NCBI GenBank assembly: GCA_900542265.1
Contig: UQML01000015.1
Location: forward strand, 1-42,772
DNA: 42,772 nt
Direction of reading: 5' to 3'
Source of the DNA: an uncultured Eggerthella sp.
GTDB taxonomy: Bacteria; Actinomycetota; Coriobacteriia; Coriobacteriales; Eggerthellaceae
In this document: piece by piece, positions 32,915-41,550 of the stretch
Layout of the letters: every line of letters begins with the position of its first letter
Numbering within the stretch: position 1 is the stretch's first letter
Notes under the pieces: model-generated
What the model saw: the letters and a program-made list of their open reading frames with translations, nothing else
Told to the model about the DNA's origin: nothing
Databases searched by the model: none
Program-made: the position numbers and the translations under genes

Positions 32915-34099
32915 TTATAGGATGAAGTTTGTTTTCCCGGCAGCCTTATCCTTCCAAAGAGGTGATATAGAACGCAAATAGGCCACTATTTCAGGAACCG
33001 CTTCCAAAATAGCCTCAACATCCTCATTAGTGTTTTCTTCGGAAAGTGTCAGGCGCAATGATCCATGGGCAATCTCGTGAGGCTTGCCCAAAGCGAGCAG
33101 TACATGGCTCGGGTCAAGCGAACCTGAGGTACAAGCAGACCCTGATGAAGCGCAAATTCCCCGATCGTCAAGTAATAAAAGAAGGCTTTCTCCTTCAATC
33201 CCTTCGAAACAGAAGTGAACATTGCCGGGAAGTCGATGAATCGGGTCTCCATTGAGAACGGAATGAGGGATGGGAGAAAGACCCGCAATAAGCCGATCTC
33301 TTAAAGCGGCGGTTTTAGTAGCGTTTTCTTGCTGGTGTTGGCATGCCTCCTCAAGAGCTGCCGCCATTCCAACAATTGCGGGCAAATTTTCCGTTCCAGC
33401 TCGTTTGCCGCGTTCTTGCGCGCCGCCTTCAATAAGGCTTGAAAGAACGATGCCTTTACGAGCGTAGAGCGCACCCACTCCTTTAGGGCCATGAAATTTA
33501 TGGGCAGAAAGGGAAAGCAGATCAATATGTTCTTTTTTTACATCGATAGGGATGTGCCCGACTGCTTGTACGGCATCGGTATGAAAAAGAACACCTCGCT
33601 CATTACAAACTGCGCCAATCTCTGCGATAGGTAAAACGGAGCCAATTTCATTATTGGCGTACATGATAGTAACAAGAGCGGTGTCATTACGAATACGGTG
33701 TGCTACTTGTTGAGCGGTAACCGTGCCAGTGTCTCCTACCGGTAGTAATTCAATCTCAAATCCTTCTCGCTCAAGTTTTTTAAGCGTATGAAGTACCGCG
33801 TGATGCTCAAAAGCAGTAGAAATAATATGGCGTTTGCCCTTACGGGCACCCAATAGTGCGGCTGATCGAATAGCTTGATTGTCAGCTTCGCTTCCTCCTG
33901 AGGTGAAAATGATTTCTTGAGGATTGGCTCCAATGCAGGCAGCAATACGTTTGCGGGCATCTTCAAGTACCTCTCTGGCATGTTGCCCTAACTCATATAA
34001 GCTTGAGGGATTGCCCCAGGTATTGCGTGCACAATTGGTAAGGGCTTGTAAGGCCGCATCGCTTAAAGGGGTAGTTGCTGCGTTGTCTGCATAAATCAT
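32915..34099 (-). CDS. nifS: Cysteine desulfurase, NifS/IscS group
   Basis: A PLP enzyme that takes sulfur from cysteine as a persulfide and passes it to the scaffold. In 394 residues: IYADNAATTP start, SGGSEADN (67-74), His100 in FEHHAVL, PLP-binding Lys201 in SLSAHKFHGPKG, and catalytic Cys323 in GSACTSGSLDPSHVL, the long flexible loop of group I enzymes. I choose ATG 34099, preceded by GGGAGGTTTTT; the open frame runs 90 codons further but there it overlaps cysK and has no homology. Between cysK and iscU on one strand, regulated with them. Confidence 0.96.
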   Translation of the reverse strand: MIYADNAATTPLSDAALQALTNCARNTWGNPSSLYELGQHAREVLEDARKRIAACIGANPQEIIFTSGGSEADNQAIRSAALLGARKGKRHIISTAFEHHAVLHTLKKLEREGFEIELLPVGDTGTVTAQQVAHRIRNDTALVTIMYANNEIGSVLPIAEIGAVCNERGVLFHTDAVQAVGHIPIDVKKEHIDLLSLSAHKFHGPKGVGALYARKGIVLSSLIEGGAQERGKRAGTENLPAIVGMAAALEEACQHQQENATKTAALRDRLIAGLSPIPHSVLNGDPIHRLPGNVHFCFEGIEGESLLLLLDDRGICASSGSACTSGSLDPSHVLLALGKPHEIAHGSLRLTLSEENTNEDVEAILEAVPEIVAYLRSISPLWKDKAAGKTNFIL

Positions 34100-34178
34100 A
34101 AAAACCTCCCATAGTGTTAGTTTGTAAAGATTTAGCGTGGGTAGATCAATTGGCTGGCAGGGTTGTCGGTCTGCATGA

Positions 34179-35111
34179 TTAATCCGAAAAAAGTGGCGTA
34201 GAAAGATATCGATCACCGGTATCAGGGAAGAGAACCACGATGGTCGCTCCAGCGTTCTCAGGGTGTTTAGCAAGTTCAATTGCGGCATGAAGGGCTGCGC
34301 CAGAAGAGATACCAACAAGGATGCCTTCAGTGTGACCAATAAGTTTTCCTGCAGCAAAAGCATCGTCATTTGAGACAGGAATTACTTCATCATAGAGAGT
34401 GGTGTCGAGTACCTGTGGGACAAAGCCAGCACCAATACCTTGGATTTTATGAGATCCGGAGCGTCCCTCGCTGAGCACTGGTGAGTCTTGCGGTTCAACA
34501 GCTACAAGTGTTACAAAAGGATTTTGTTCTTTGAGATAGCGGCCAACACCTGTAATAGTACCGCCCGTGCCAACGCCCGCCACGAAGATGTCAACTTTGC
34601 CATCAGTATCATTCCAGATTTCTGGGCCAGTTGTTGTTTGATGAGCTAGAGGGTTTGCAGGATTAGTAAATTGACCAGGGATAAAGCTATGGGGAATTTC
34701 TTGCGCAAGCTCTTTTGCTTTTGCAATGGCACCCTTCATACCTTTGCTGCCGTCAGTCAAAACAAGTTCTGCTCCGTATGCTTTCATAAGTTGACGACGC
34801 TCTACGCTCATGGTTTCAGGCATAGTAAGGATAATTCGATATCCACGCGCTGCAGCAACAGATGCAAGGCCAATTCCAGTATTTCCTGAAGTGGGTTCGA
34901 TGATGGTGAAACCAGGTTTTAGTTCACCTTTGGCTTCAGCATCATCAAACATAGCTTTGGCAATACGATCTTTAACTGATCCTGCTGGATTGAGGTATTC
35001 CAGTTTGGCTAAGATGCGTGCTTGAAGGTTTTCTTTTTTCTCGATGTGGGTCAACTCAAGAAGAGGGGTGTTTCCGATGAGTTGATCTGCTGAAGTGTAG
35101 ACAACGGACAT
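34179..35111 (-). CDS. cysK: Cysteine synthase A (O-acetylserine sulfhydrylase)
   Basis: Makes cysteine from O-acetylserine and sulfide with PLP. The 310-residue enzyme has Lys47 in NPAGSVKDR for the Schiff base, the substrate loop PTSGNTG, the phosphate-binding GVGTGGTITG and ISSGAA. It is the first gene of the operon and supplies the substrate of the NifS encoded next. CAAAGGAGTACC lies before ATG 35111. A palindrome in the promoter (35195-35221) is a candidate target of the divergent Rrf2 regulator. Confidence 0.97.
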   Translation of the reverse strand: MSVVYTSADQLIGNTPLLELTHIEKKENLQARILAKLEYLNPAGSVKDRIAKAMFDDAEAKGELKPGFTIIEPTSGNTGIGLASVAAARGYRIILTMPETMSVERRQLMKAYGAELVLTDGSKGMKGAIAKAKELAQEIPHSFIPGQFTNPANPLAHQTTTGPEIWNDTDGKVDIFVAGVGTGGTITGVGRYLKEQNPFVTLVAVEPQDSPVLSEGRSGSHKIQGIGAGFVPQVLDTTLYDEVIPVSNDDAFAAGKLIGHTEGILVGISSGAALHAAIELAKHPENAGATIVVLFPDTGDRYLSTPLFSD

Positions 35112-35194
35112 AATAGGTACTCCTTTGCTTGCTTTTCTTTCGGGCTATTTGTTTTGCATTGCTGACGATGTTTTGGTGACGTCATCTTATACCT

Positions 35195-35221
35195 ATAAAC
35201 CTACTAAGTAAATAGGTTTAT
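35195..35221. promoter_or_regulatory. Palindromic operator in the cysK promoter
   Basis: ATAAACCTA (35195-35203) and TAGGTTTAT (35213-35221) are exact inverted copies 9 bases apart. On the minus strand the site overlaps a -35-like TTTACT and leads into TATAAG, so a bound protein would block the cysK operon. The adjacent Rrf2-family gene is the obvious regulator (inference). Confidence 0.7.
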
Positions 35222-35293
35222 GAAGAGGAGAGTATAAAAAAGTGCAAAGAAGCATGTGAGTGGATGGATAAGATTTGGAGCTGCATGAATGCC

Positions 35294-35323
35294 TTGAATA
35301 CCTAGTAACCCCATCGGTATAAT
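35294..35323 (+). promoter_or_regulatory. Promoter of the Rrf2-family regulator gene
   Basis: TTGAAT (35294-35299) and a perfect TATAAT (35318-35323) are 18 bases apart. A second inverted repeat (AACCCCAT with ATGGGTT, about 35307-35329) spans the -10 and might be an autoregulatory site. Confidence 0.65.
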
Positions 35324-35358
35324 GGGTTAAAAAAGTAAAGGTGAATAGAGGAAAACGG

Positions 35359-35769
35359 ATGATGATTTCTACTAAGGGCAGATATGCTCTGCGTTTTCTT
35401 ATTGATGTCGCTGAACATCAAGGAGAAGGCTATGTGCCTTTGAAAGAAGTGGCTGCGCGCCAAGAAATTTCTGAAAAGTATCTCGAAATAATTGTAAAAG
35501 AACTTGTTAGAGGAGGGTTTTTACTTGGTGTGCGCGGCAAAAAAGGGGGCTATCGCTTAAGTATGTCTCCTGAGGAGTGTTGCGTTAAAGACATTATCGA
35601 GCTTATGGAAGGCCCCTTAGCCCCTGTTGCTTGTTTGGGGCCAGAACAAGCAATTTGTCCGCGTCGTGATGAGTGTCGGACCCTTTCTTTGTGGCAAGGT
35701 CTTGATGAGGTTGTTTCTCGCTACTTGTCACACTATACCTTGGCTGATCTTTGCGAGGTAAAGAGCTAG
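35359..35769 (+). CDS. Rrf2-family transcriptional regulator, IscR-like
   Basis: A 136-residue winged-helix regulator: MISTKGRYALRFLIDVA, recognition helix in SEKYLEIIVKELV, wing RGKKGGYRLS. Three cysteines, Cys92, Cys100 and Cys106 (ACLGPEQAICPRRDEC), lie where IscR binds its [2Fe-2S] cluster, so it probably senses Fe-S status rather than being the cluster-free CymR type. It is transcribed away from cysK-nifS-iscU over a 247-bp region with a palindrome, which fits control of that operon. ATG 35359 has AGAGG upstream; a GTG at 35341 is in frame too. Confidence 0.9.
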   Translation: MMISTKGRYALRFLIDVAEHQGEGYVPLKEVAARQEISEKYLEIIVKELVRGGFLLGVRGKKGGYRLSMSPEECCVKDIIELMEGPLAPVACLGPEQAICPRRDECRTLSLWQGLDEVVSRYLSHYTLADLCEVKS

Positions 35770-35814
35770 TGATGCTCGTTTGATGATTTTGAAAGCCACG
35801 ATTGAGTGCAAACT

Positions 35815-35850
35815 AAAAGCGGCACAGCTTGGTGCCGCGCCGCTTTTTTT
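35815..35850 (+). terminator. Terminator of the Rrf2 regulator gene
   Basis: AAAAGCGGC (35815-35823) pairs with GCCGCTTTT (35839-35847) and runs into T7; an alternative inner stem GCGGCAC/GTGCCGC is possible. It lies 46 bp behind the stop and also faces the convergent dehydrogenase gene. Confidence 0.9.
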
Positions 35851-35875
35851 ACATGATCTCTCGTTGTGATTCCTT

Positions 35876-37108
35876 TTAGGCTTCTACATAGGTTCCTTCA
35901 CGCAGATAAGCTAAAAGCTGTTCTTTGTCCATGTGGTCGATACCAAGTTCAGAGAGCTTCAAGCCAGTTTCGAAGTAGTTGGCTTTATTCATAACGCCAC
36001 CTAAGACAATCATGGAGTCGATGATAGGAGTAGGCACGCCAAACTTCTTACCAAGCTCATGATAAACATGGCAGCCAACAGGAACGTCTTCAGTTACATA
36101 GCGGTTGTTGATGCTGAAAGGCCCTGTGCCAAAACCGACTTCCCATTGCTGATCAAAAGGAACATCGCAACCTTCACCCATATATTCTTCGCCAAGAACG
36201 CTCGTGCGCTGATAGAAAACTTCCTTCTTGAAGGGCTGAATGCCAACGCCAATAGCCTCAGCAAGCGCGATTTCTTCGTTATAGAACTGATATTGGACTT
36301 CTGAGATTGAAGGGCAGAAGGAATGTGAGTAGATGGAGTAGTCATGGATGTTGTTGTTAAGTACCGTATTAAAGTTCTCCATGGTAGAGACACCCAACAC
36401 AGTACCTGGAACGTGAATGACGGGGTTAACATTAGAGAATCCAATGTCTAATACGGTGTCACCGCAAACAGCCCCATCGCCTTCAGTAACGGCATCAAAA
36501 CAACCGAGTGCTTTTGAACTCTCTACAAAATCTTCAGTATCTTTTGCAGGAAGCGCAGCTCCACGCAAGGTGATTGCGCGATACACCAGTGAGCAGGTTG
36601 GTTTCATGACGCCACCCTCGGTATCAACGCGGGTGCCGTAAGGAGCAGAAGACCATCCGCCAATAATAACGTCTTTGTCGCAGTTCATTTCACGCATCAT
36701 TTTGCGGAGTTTGAGAGAACCATAGTTATCAGGAATAATGTGGATAATTTGGCCGTCTTCTAGGCAGGGGATAAGTTCTTTGAAAAAGACTTCATGAGCA
36801 ATAGAAGGAATGCCTACTACGATAAGCTTTGCTCCTTTAACAGCCTCAGCAACAGAGTTGGTTGCAAGGCTATAAAATGCTCTACCCATACGGCGGAATC
36901 CATATTTGGTTTGTGTACCGGGAGCCTTGTCTTGCAAGCGAATTCCCGTGCGCGCTACACTGCCTAAGCTTTTCTCGAAGAAGGGATCAAGGTCGCAAAT
37001 GCGTACTTCTTGACCGGCGAGAGCACAATCAGCTCCGCATGTTTTTCCGACAGCGCCGCCACCGAGAACTGCTACGGGAGCGTTTCTTAAAGATTCAACA
37101 TCAACCAT
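35876..37108 (-). CDS. NAD/NADP octopine/nopaline dehydrogenase-family protein
   Basis: A 410-residue oxidoreductase of the opine dehydrogenase family. Rossmann motif GGGAVG at 16-21; the substrate domain has the family's catalytic His232 in NVNPVIHVPG. Opine dehydrogenases join an amino acid and a keto acid reductively, but many bacterial relatives have other, unknown substrates. It is preceded on the same strand by a CaiB/BaiF CoA-transferase (95 bp), so the two probably belong to one pathway. AAGGAGGCATC is upstream of ATG 37108. Confidence 0.88.
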   Translation of the reverse strand: MVDVESLRNAPVAVLGGGAVGKTCGADCALAGQEVRICDLDPFFEKSLGSVARTGIRLQDKAPGTQTKYGFRRMGRAFYSLATNSVAEAVKGAKLIVVGIPSIAHEVFFKELIPCLEDGQIIHIIPDNYGSLKLRKMMREMNCDKDVIIGGWSSAPYGTRVDTEGGVMKPTCSLVYRAITLRGAALPAKDTEDFVESSKALGCFDAVTEGDGAVCGDTVLDIGFSNVNPVIHVPGTVLGVSTMENFNTVLNNNIHDYSIYSHSFCPSISEVQYQFYNEEIALAEAIGVGIQPFKKEVFYQRTSVLGEEYMGEGCDVPFDQQWEVGFGTGPFSINNRYVTEDVPVGCHVYHELGKKFGVPTPIIDSMIVLGGVMNKANYFETGLKLSELGIDHMDKEQLLAYLREGTYVEA

Positions 37109-37203
37109 GAAAAGATGCCTCCTTGACTATCGATATGGTGATATTTTTCATAAGGGACGATGAGTAGTTCATACTCACTTATTTTTACTCAGTATACTAC
37201 TGC

Positions 37204-38568
37204 TTACTGAGCTGTTTGTACGGCCGCTTCTTCACGCGCGCGTGCCTCTGCGAGTTCTTGCGCTTCTGCGGCATTTGCGGGATAAATTCCGTAGCTGGGC
37301 TCTAGGACAGAAGCGGGCATAGGCTCTCCTGTATAGCAGGTTACCTCACCTGCTTCTTGAGCTGCTGCAATCTCATCTTCAGTGTAGCCAAGCTCAGCTA
37401 GAACCTCTTTAGTGTCGTAGCCGATGGGACGTGAGCGATAGAGTACAGGATCTCCTAAACTTGCGAGGCGCACAGGAGCTGTGGTGATCGTGTAAGAATG
37501 ATCATCGCCATAGCCTTGGTCTTCATAGTAGACACGTCTCAGCTGATCGTTGTCAAAGGCTTCTTTGTCTTGTAAGACGTCTTCTACGGTGCGGCATTTC
37601 TCGCAAGCAAGTTCTTCTTCTACGAGAATGGGCTCCCAATAGCTCCAAGGTTTGGATTTAAATATTTCTTCCATTGCGGCAATGACTTCAACATTGTTGC
37701 CATTTTGCGCAAGCGCCTCAAGCGTGTTATAAGCAGGGTCTTCCCAGTATTTAGAATCCATACCGATAGTTTCAAAGACCTTGCGACTGAACTTATTGTA
37801 ATTGCCAAAACACATCACAAACCAAACGCCATCTGAGGTGACATAACTGTTATTAGTAGGACACGGTGCTTGTGCGCGATCCTTAGGATGTTGTTGACCT
37901 TGCTGCTGAGCACAGATTGCACTCATCATGCCCCAGTTAGAAACGTGGTAGAGGCTTGTAACAACTTTGTCGCCCACTCCGGTGCGTTCTGCATTCCAGA
38001 GTGCTGCCAAAACACCAACGGCAAGAGCGTTAGAGGAATTCCAATCGCCAAAAGCAACAGGAGAGTTGCCAACCTCAAAATGCTCACTCGCATTAGGGAA
38101 GCTCATGGTAACACCACCACGAGCAGAGTAGGTGATCGCATCATAACCTTGTTCATCTGCCATTTCTCCGCGTTCGCCATAGCCACGCAACTGCGCCCAA
38201 ACAAGTTTAGGAAACTTTGCATGAAGCGTCTCGTAATCAAGACCTAAGCGTTTTAGAGCAGGTGTGCGATTGGAAGTAATGAAAACATCAGCATCAGCCA
38301 AGAGACGCATCATGGCTTCCATTCCTTTTTCCGTTTTGAGATTAAGCGATACCCATTTGCGATTGAACCCACCGCAATCATAAGCCGCATCGTCAATGTC
38401 GGTTTTAAATTTCATGCCCCAAGACACACCCTGCGTGCGTTGATCGTCGCCCACTTCGCGCTCAACTTTGTAAACGGTTGCGCCAAGCTCTCCTAAGAGA
38501 CGTGCGCATCCAGGCGCTGCCGCGAAAATGGTTAAGTCTACTACTTTAAGTCCTTGTAATCCTCCCAT
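37204..38568 (-). CDS. CaiB/BaiF-family (class III) CoA-transferase
   Basis: A 454-residue class III CoA-transferase, which moves CoA between carboxylic acids; relatives act on carnitine, bile acids, formate/oxalate and phenyl-lactate. It has the opening GLKVVDLTIFAAAPGCARLLGELGA and the central LRGYGERG...GYDAITYSARGG segment that holds the active-site aspartate in this family. The substrate is open. The start is ATG 38568, preceded by AAGGGGGATCAT; the frame extends 24 codons upstream without merit. It precedes the opine-dehydrogenase homologue. Confidence 0.92.
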   Translation of the reverse strand: MGGLQGLKVVDLTIFAAAPGCARLLGELGATVYKVEREVGDDQRTQGVSWGMKFKTDIDDAAYDCGGFNRKWVSLNLKTEKGMEAMMRLLADADVFITSNRTPALKRLGLDYETLHAKFPKLVWAQLRGYGERGEMADEQGYDAITYSARGGVTMSFPNASEHFEVGNSPVAFGDWNSSNALAVGVLAALWNAERTGVGDKVVTSLYHVSNWGMMSAICAQQQGQQHPKDRAQAPCPTNNSYVTSDGVWFVMCFGNYNKFSRKVFETIGMDSKYWEDPAYNTLEALAQNGNNVEVIAAMEEIFKSKPWSYWEPILVEEELACEKCRTVEDVLQDKEAFDNDQLRRVYYEDQGYGDDHSYTITTAPVRLASLGDPVLYRSRPIGYDTKEVLAELGYTEDEIAAAQEAGEVTCYTGEPMPASVLEPSYGIYPANAAEAQELAEARAREEAAVQTAQ

Positions 38569-38693
38569 ATGATCCCCCTTGTTATTACTCTTACAGGTAC
38601 AAGCGATGTGCACACGTAAAACACCCCATCGTGCGCACACGGTATAGATGTTTTCATAGTAGCAAGAACGCTTGGGATAGGAAGGGGGAATTT

Positions 38694-39902
38694 TTATTGG
38701 CTGACACGGGTTGCGTCGGCTGGATTGAGGCTCATAGTTTGGAAGCGATTGGCCATAAACTGGTCGTCATAATGTAGAGCAAAGAATTGTTCGATGGGGC
38801 CTTGCACAGCCACATGCGCTTCGCGTAAATACCAGCAATCAAGGGCAAGAAGCGTCATAGCCCCATCGGCAAGAAGGAGACAAAAACACACACCGGTGAC
38901 AACATAGCGCCAGCTCCAAGGGATTTTTTTGATGAAGTATTCCATCCAAGGCAGGATTGCTTTAATCCAAACAACACCGAGCAATCCCCAAAATCCCATA
39001 AACAGGCCGCAGGTTCTTCCACCAATAGAAAGCCACATACCGGTGTAGTTCCATGCAACAATGCCGAAGGCAAATTGTAAAAACCAGCTGACGAAGTATT
39101 CAAAAGCGCCGCCAATGAGAGCAGAGACAAAAAAGATAAGCACAATATTTTTGTCATGAAGTTTGTTAAGGGCAATGGTCATGAGTACGGCACCAAAGCC
39201 ATAGATAGGCGAAAAAGGTCCCCACAAAAGGCCTGCTCGATCTTGGTAGGCGTGAAAGAAGATGAGATGGAAGATGGTTTCAATAATAAGACCCAAAATA
39301 GAGGCAATAGTAAAAATCCAGAACAAGTTAAAGAAATTAAGCGTGATGTAACCATGGGTGAAGGCGGAAAATGCGCGGGTAGCTTTTGAGGCGGTTTGCC
39401 TCTGTGTTTGTTTGTGCGCTTGTTTGAGTTCACGTGCGCGCAGACGCTCTTTTGATAAGGCTGGATCAATGTAGGTGTCAAAGGCGATGAGATAGATTAG
39501 CACACTTGTTATAACGTAAAGGTCAGGGTTATTGACGCCATAGAGCATAAGCTCGCAGAGAACCGCTGAAACAAAAAGGGCAAGAAGAGCATCGCAATAC
39601 CAATTTGCACGCAGGCGGTTTGCGTGAAGCATGCGATAGGCAAGGGTGAAGAGAAGAACTGATCCTACAAGAAGGAAGGTGGAAAGAAGAATAAGAAGCA
39701 CCGTCGAGACAGAGGCGAGCGAATCAGCACTTGCAATAATATTGCTATTCTGGCGCAAGGGAATAAGGACAACAAGGGGCAGAACGGCAATGCCTGCAAT
39801 AATACATAAAACCCCATAGACCTTTTCGGACAGGAGAGGGAAGTGTGCAGGATTGGAAGGCTGCGTTGTGTGGGAAGGATGCGTCTGTACTGAGGTTGTC
39901 AT
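38694..39902 (-). CDS. CmpB-type putative ABC-transporter membrane protein
   Basis: A polytopic membrane protein of 402 residues. The C-terminal part (about 215-370) matches the ABC_trans_CmpB family: FWIFTIASILGLIIE, then AGLLWGPFSPIYGFGA and FEYFVSWFLQ. The N-terminal part has about five further helices and no assigned role. No ATPase gene is near, so transport by it is doubtful; the family's function is not proven. ATG 39902 has AAAGGTACCCC upstream; the frame runs 27 codons further. Confidence 0.75.
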   Translation of the reverse strand: MTTSVQTHPSHTTQPSNPAHFPLLSEKVYGVLCIIAGIAVLPLVVLIPLRQNSNIIASADSLASVSTVLLILLSTFLLVGSVLLFTLAYRMLHANRLRANWYCDALLALFVSAVLCELMLYGVNNPDLYVITSVLIYLIAFDTYIDPALSKERLRARELKQAHKQTQRQTASKATRAFSAFTHGYITLNFFNLFWIFTIASILGLIIETIFHLIFFHAYQDRAGLLWGPFSPIYGFGAVLMTIALNKLHDKNIVLIFFVSALIGGAFEYFVSWFLQFAFGIVAWNYTGMWLSIGGRTCGLFMGFWGLLGVVWIKAILPWMEYFIKKIPWSWRYVVTGVCFCLLLADGAMTLLALDCWYLREAHVAVQGPIEQFFALHYDDQFMANRFQTMSLNPADATRVSQ

Positions 39903-40013
39903 GGGGTACCTTTGCCATACTTTGCCATAATCGGTCGGTGATAAGGTCTTTTTATACGATATTTTTAAGTATGACGTCATCATGACAGGGATAAACTACG
40001 GGTTTCGTGAGTT

Positions 40014-40084
40014 TTGACAATTGTTATCAATTGGGAATTATTGCGGTGCTAGGATGTATAGCAAACCTAGGATGTATAGCAAAC
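40014..40084 (+). promoter_or_regulatory. Promoter-like region with 18-bp tandem duplication
   Basis: A TTGACA box at 40014-40019 precedes two perfect head-to-tail copies of CTAGGATGTATAGCAAAC (40049-40066 and 40067-40084). Each copy carries a TATAGC that might serve as a -10, so the duplication could create a second start site for the glycosyltransferase gene. Confidence 0.55.
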
Positions 40085-40104
40085 CTAGATTAGGAGAGAT
40101 TGAT

Positions 40105-41481
40105 ATGCCACTTCCGCAGGCATTACAAAAACCAGCAGAATTCGTGCGTTCTTTAGGCACTGCGCGAATCGATGATAAAGCAGAGGCTAAGACAACGGTT
40201 ACGCTTGATGATGTTGATGTGGTTGCGCCTGATTCTGATGATACGCGCCCGCTTATTATTGTGACGTATGCTTCAGTTGGTTCGGGGCATCGTAGTGCTG
40301 CCCGTGCAATTGCAGCAGCGTTTGAACATATCCGCAACAATGATTACGGTGACGAATATAGCAATTTGATGCCGCAAGATGTCGAGATCAAATTGGTCGA
40401 TATTCTTGAATATGGTTATGTCACATTCAATGGAGAAGAAACAACCAATCTGTTTGTAGGACCAACACGTCCACTCTATGACATTGCTTGGCACTATACC
40501 TTTACGGGGCGTCTCATGTGGGGAGGCGGAACGGCATGGAGTTATTTGATGTTCGCTCCGTTTACTAAGCTTGTTGAGAAGCGCCATCCGCTCGCTATTG
40601 TGGCAACGCATATTGTGGCAGCTAATGCTGCTGTAGCTGCGCGTATGATTACTAAACAGGAATTTCCGGTTACCATTGTTCCTACAGATTATGGCTATGA
40701 AGGGTTTTGGCCGAGTCGTTATGCGGATCTTATCTGCGCTGCTGATGATTGGATGGTTACGGAGATTTTACAGCGTCGGGTAGGACGAGATAAAATCTGC
40801 GTTACGGGTATCCCTGTTGTTGAGGGTTTTGGTAGGGATTATGATCGTGACGCGGTGCTCGAGTCTTATGGTCTACCCAAAGACAAGATGATTGTTTTAG
40901 TTATGGCTGGAGCAAAATGGCGCCAGCCCTATGTTCTATTTCGCGAGGCTATGGAAAAAGTAGTACCTCGACTCCCCGAATTTTCTACGTTGCATTTTGC
41001 GTTTATCACTGGTTCTGATACTGAATATGCCGATGAGCTTAAACTACAAGCAGAGCTCTATGATATTCCAAACATGACGGTGCTCAATTATGTTGATCGC
41101 ATGCCTGAGTTGATGGCGGCAGCAGATCTAGCTATCGCGAAATCAGGAGGTCTTACGGTAACAGAGTGTATCTGCGCACATTTACCGTTATTGTTGTTGG
41201 GTACCTCATATGGACAGGAACGCGCCAATACTGAAACAGTGACACGTGCTGGTGCGGCTCAACATGTGGTAACGCCTTATGATTTGATTCTCGAGCTGCA
41301 AAAAATTGATCGCAATCATAATATTGTTGAACTAATGCGTGAAAACGGGGAAACCATGCGACGTCCTGATGCGGCAAAGCAAGTTGCCCTTGAGACACTT
41401 TTTAGAGTGGGAACTGTTAAAAAACTACCACGTCCCTTTATGCATTTTTGTATTGGATCAAAGCCGGTACGTGAGCGCTAA
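40105..41481 (+). CDS. Processive glycolipid glycosyltransferase (MGDG synthase/UgtP-like)
   Basis: A 458-residue GT-B enzyme of the GT28 type. The N-terminal domain is MGDG_synth-like (IIVTYASVGSGHRSAARAIAAAFE, then FVGPTRPLYDIAWHYTF); the C-terminal domain binds the sugar nucleotide (AKSGGLTVTECICAHLPLLLL). Relatives add glucose or galactose to diacylglycerol to make membrane glycolipids and lipoteichoic acid anchors, so a glycolipid product is expected. ATG 40105 is chosen for the TAGGAGAG site 7 bases before it. The next gene starts 69 bp later on the same strand. Confidence 0.92.
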   Translation: MPLPQALQKPAEFVRSLGTARIDDKAEAKTTVTLDDVDVVAPDSDDTRPLIIVTYASVGSGHRSAARAIAAAFEHIRNNDYGDEYSNLMPQDVEIKLVDILEYGYVTFNGEETTNLFVGPTRPLYDIAWHYTFTGRLMWGGGTAWSYLMFAPFTKLVEKRHPLAIVATHIVAANAAVAARMITKQEFPVTIVPTDYGYEGFWPSRYADLICAADDWMVTEILQRRVGRDKICVTGIPVVEGFGRDYDRDAVLESYGLPKDKMIVLVMAGAKWRQPYVLFREAMEKVVPRLPEFSTLHFAFITGSDTEYADELKLQAELYDIPNMTVLNYVDRMPELMAAADLAIAKSGGLTVTECICAHLPLLLLGTSYGQERANTETVTRAGAAQHVVTPYDLILELQKIDRNHNIVELMRENGETMRRPDAAKQVALETLFRVGTVKKLPRPFMHFCIGSKPVRER

Positions 41482-41550
41482 ACAACGCATTCGAATCGGT
41501 AGGTTTTGCCTGCCCATAAGATACGTAAGCAGGAGGGAGAAGGAGGGCTC

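Noticed and set aside
34100..34369. N-terminal extension of the cysteine desulfurase frame by 90 codons
   Set aside because: It overlaps cysK, has no homology, and a strong ribosome binding site (GGGAGG) precedes ATG 34099.
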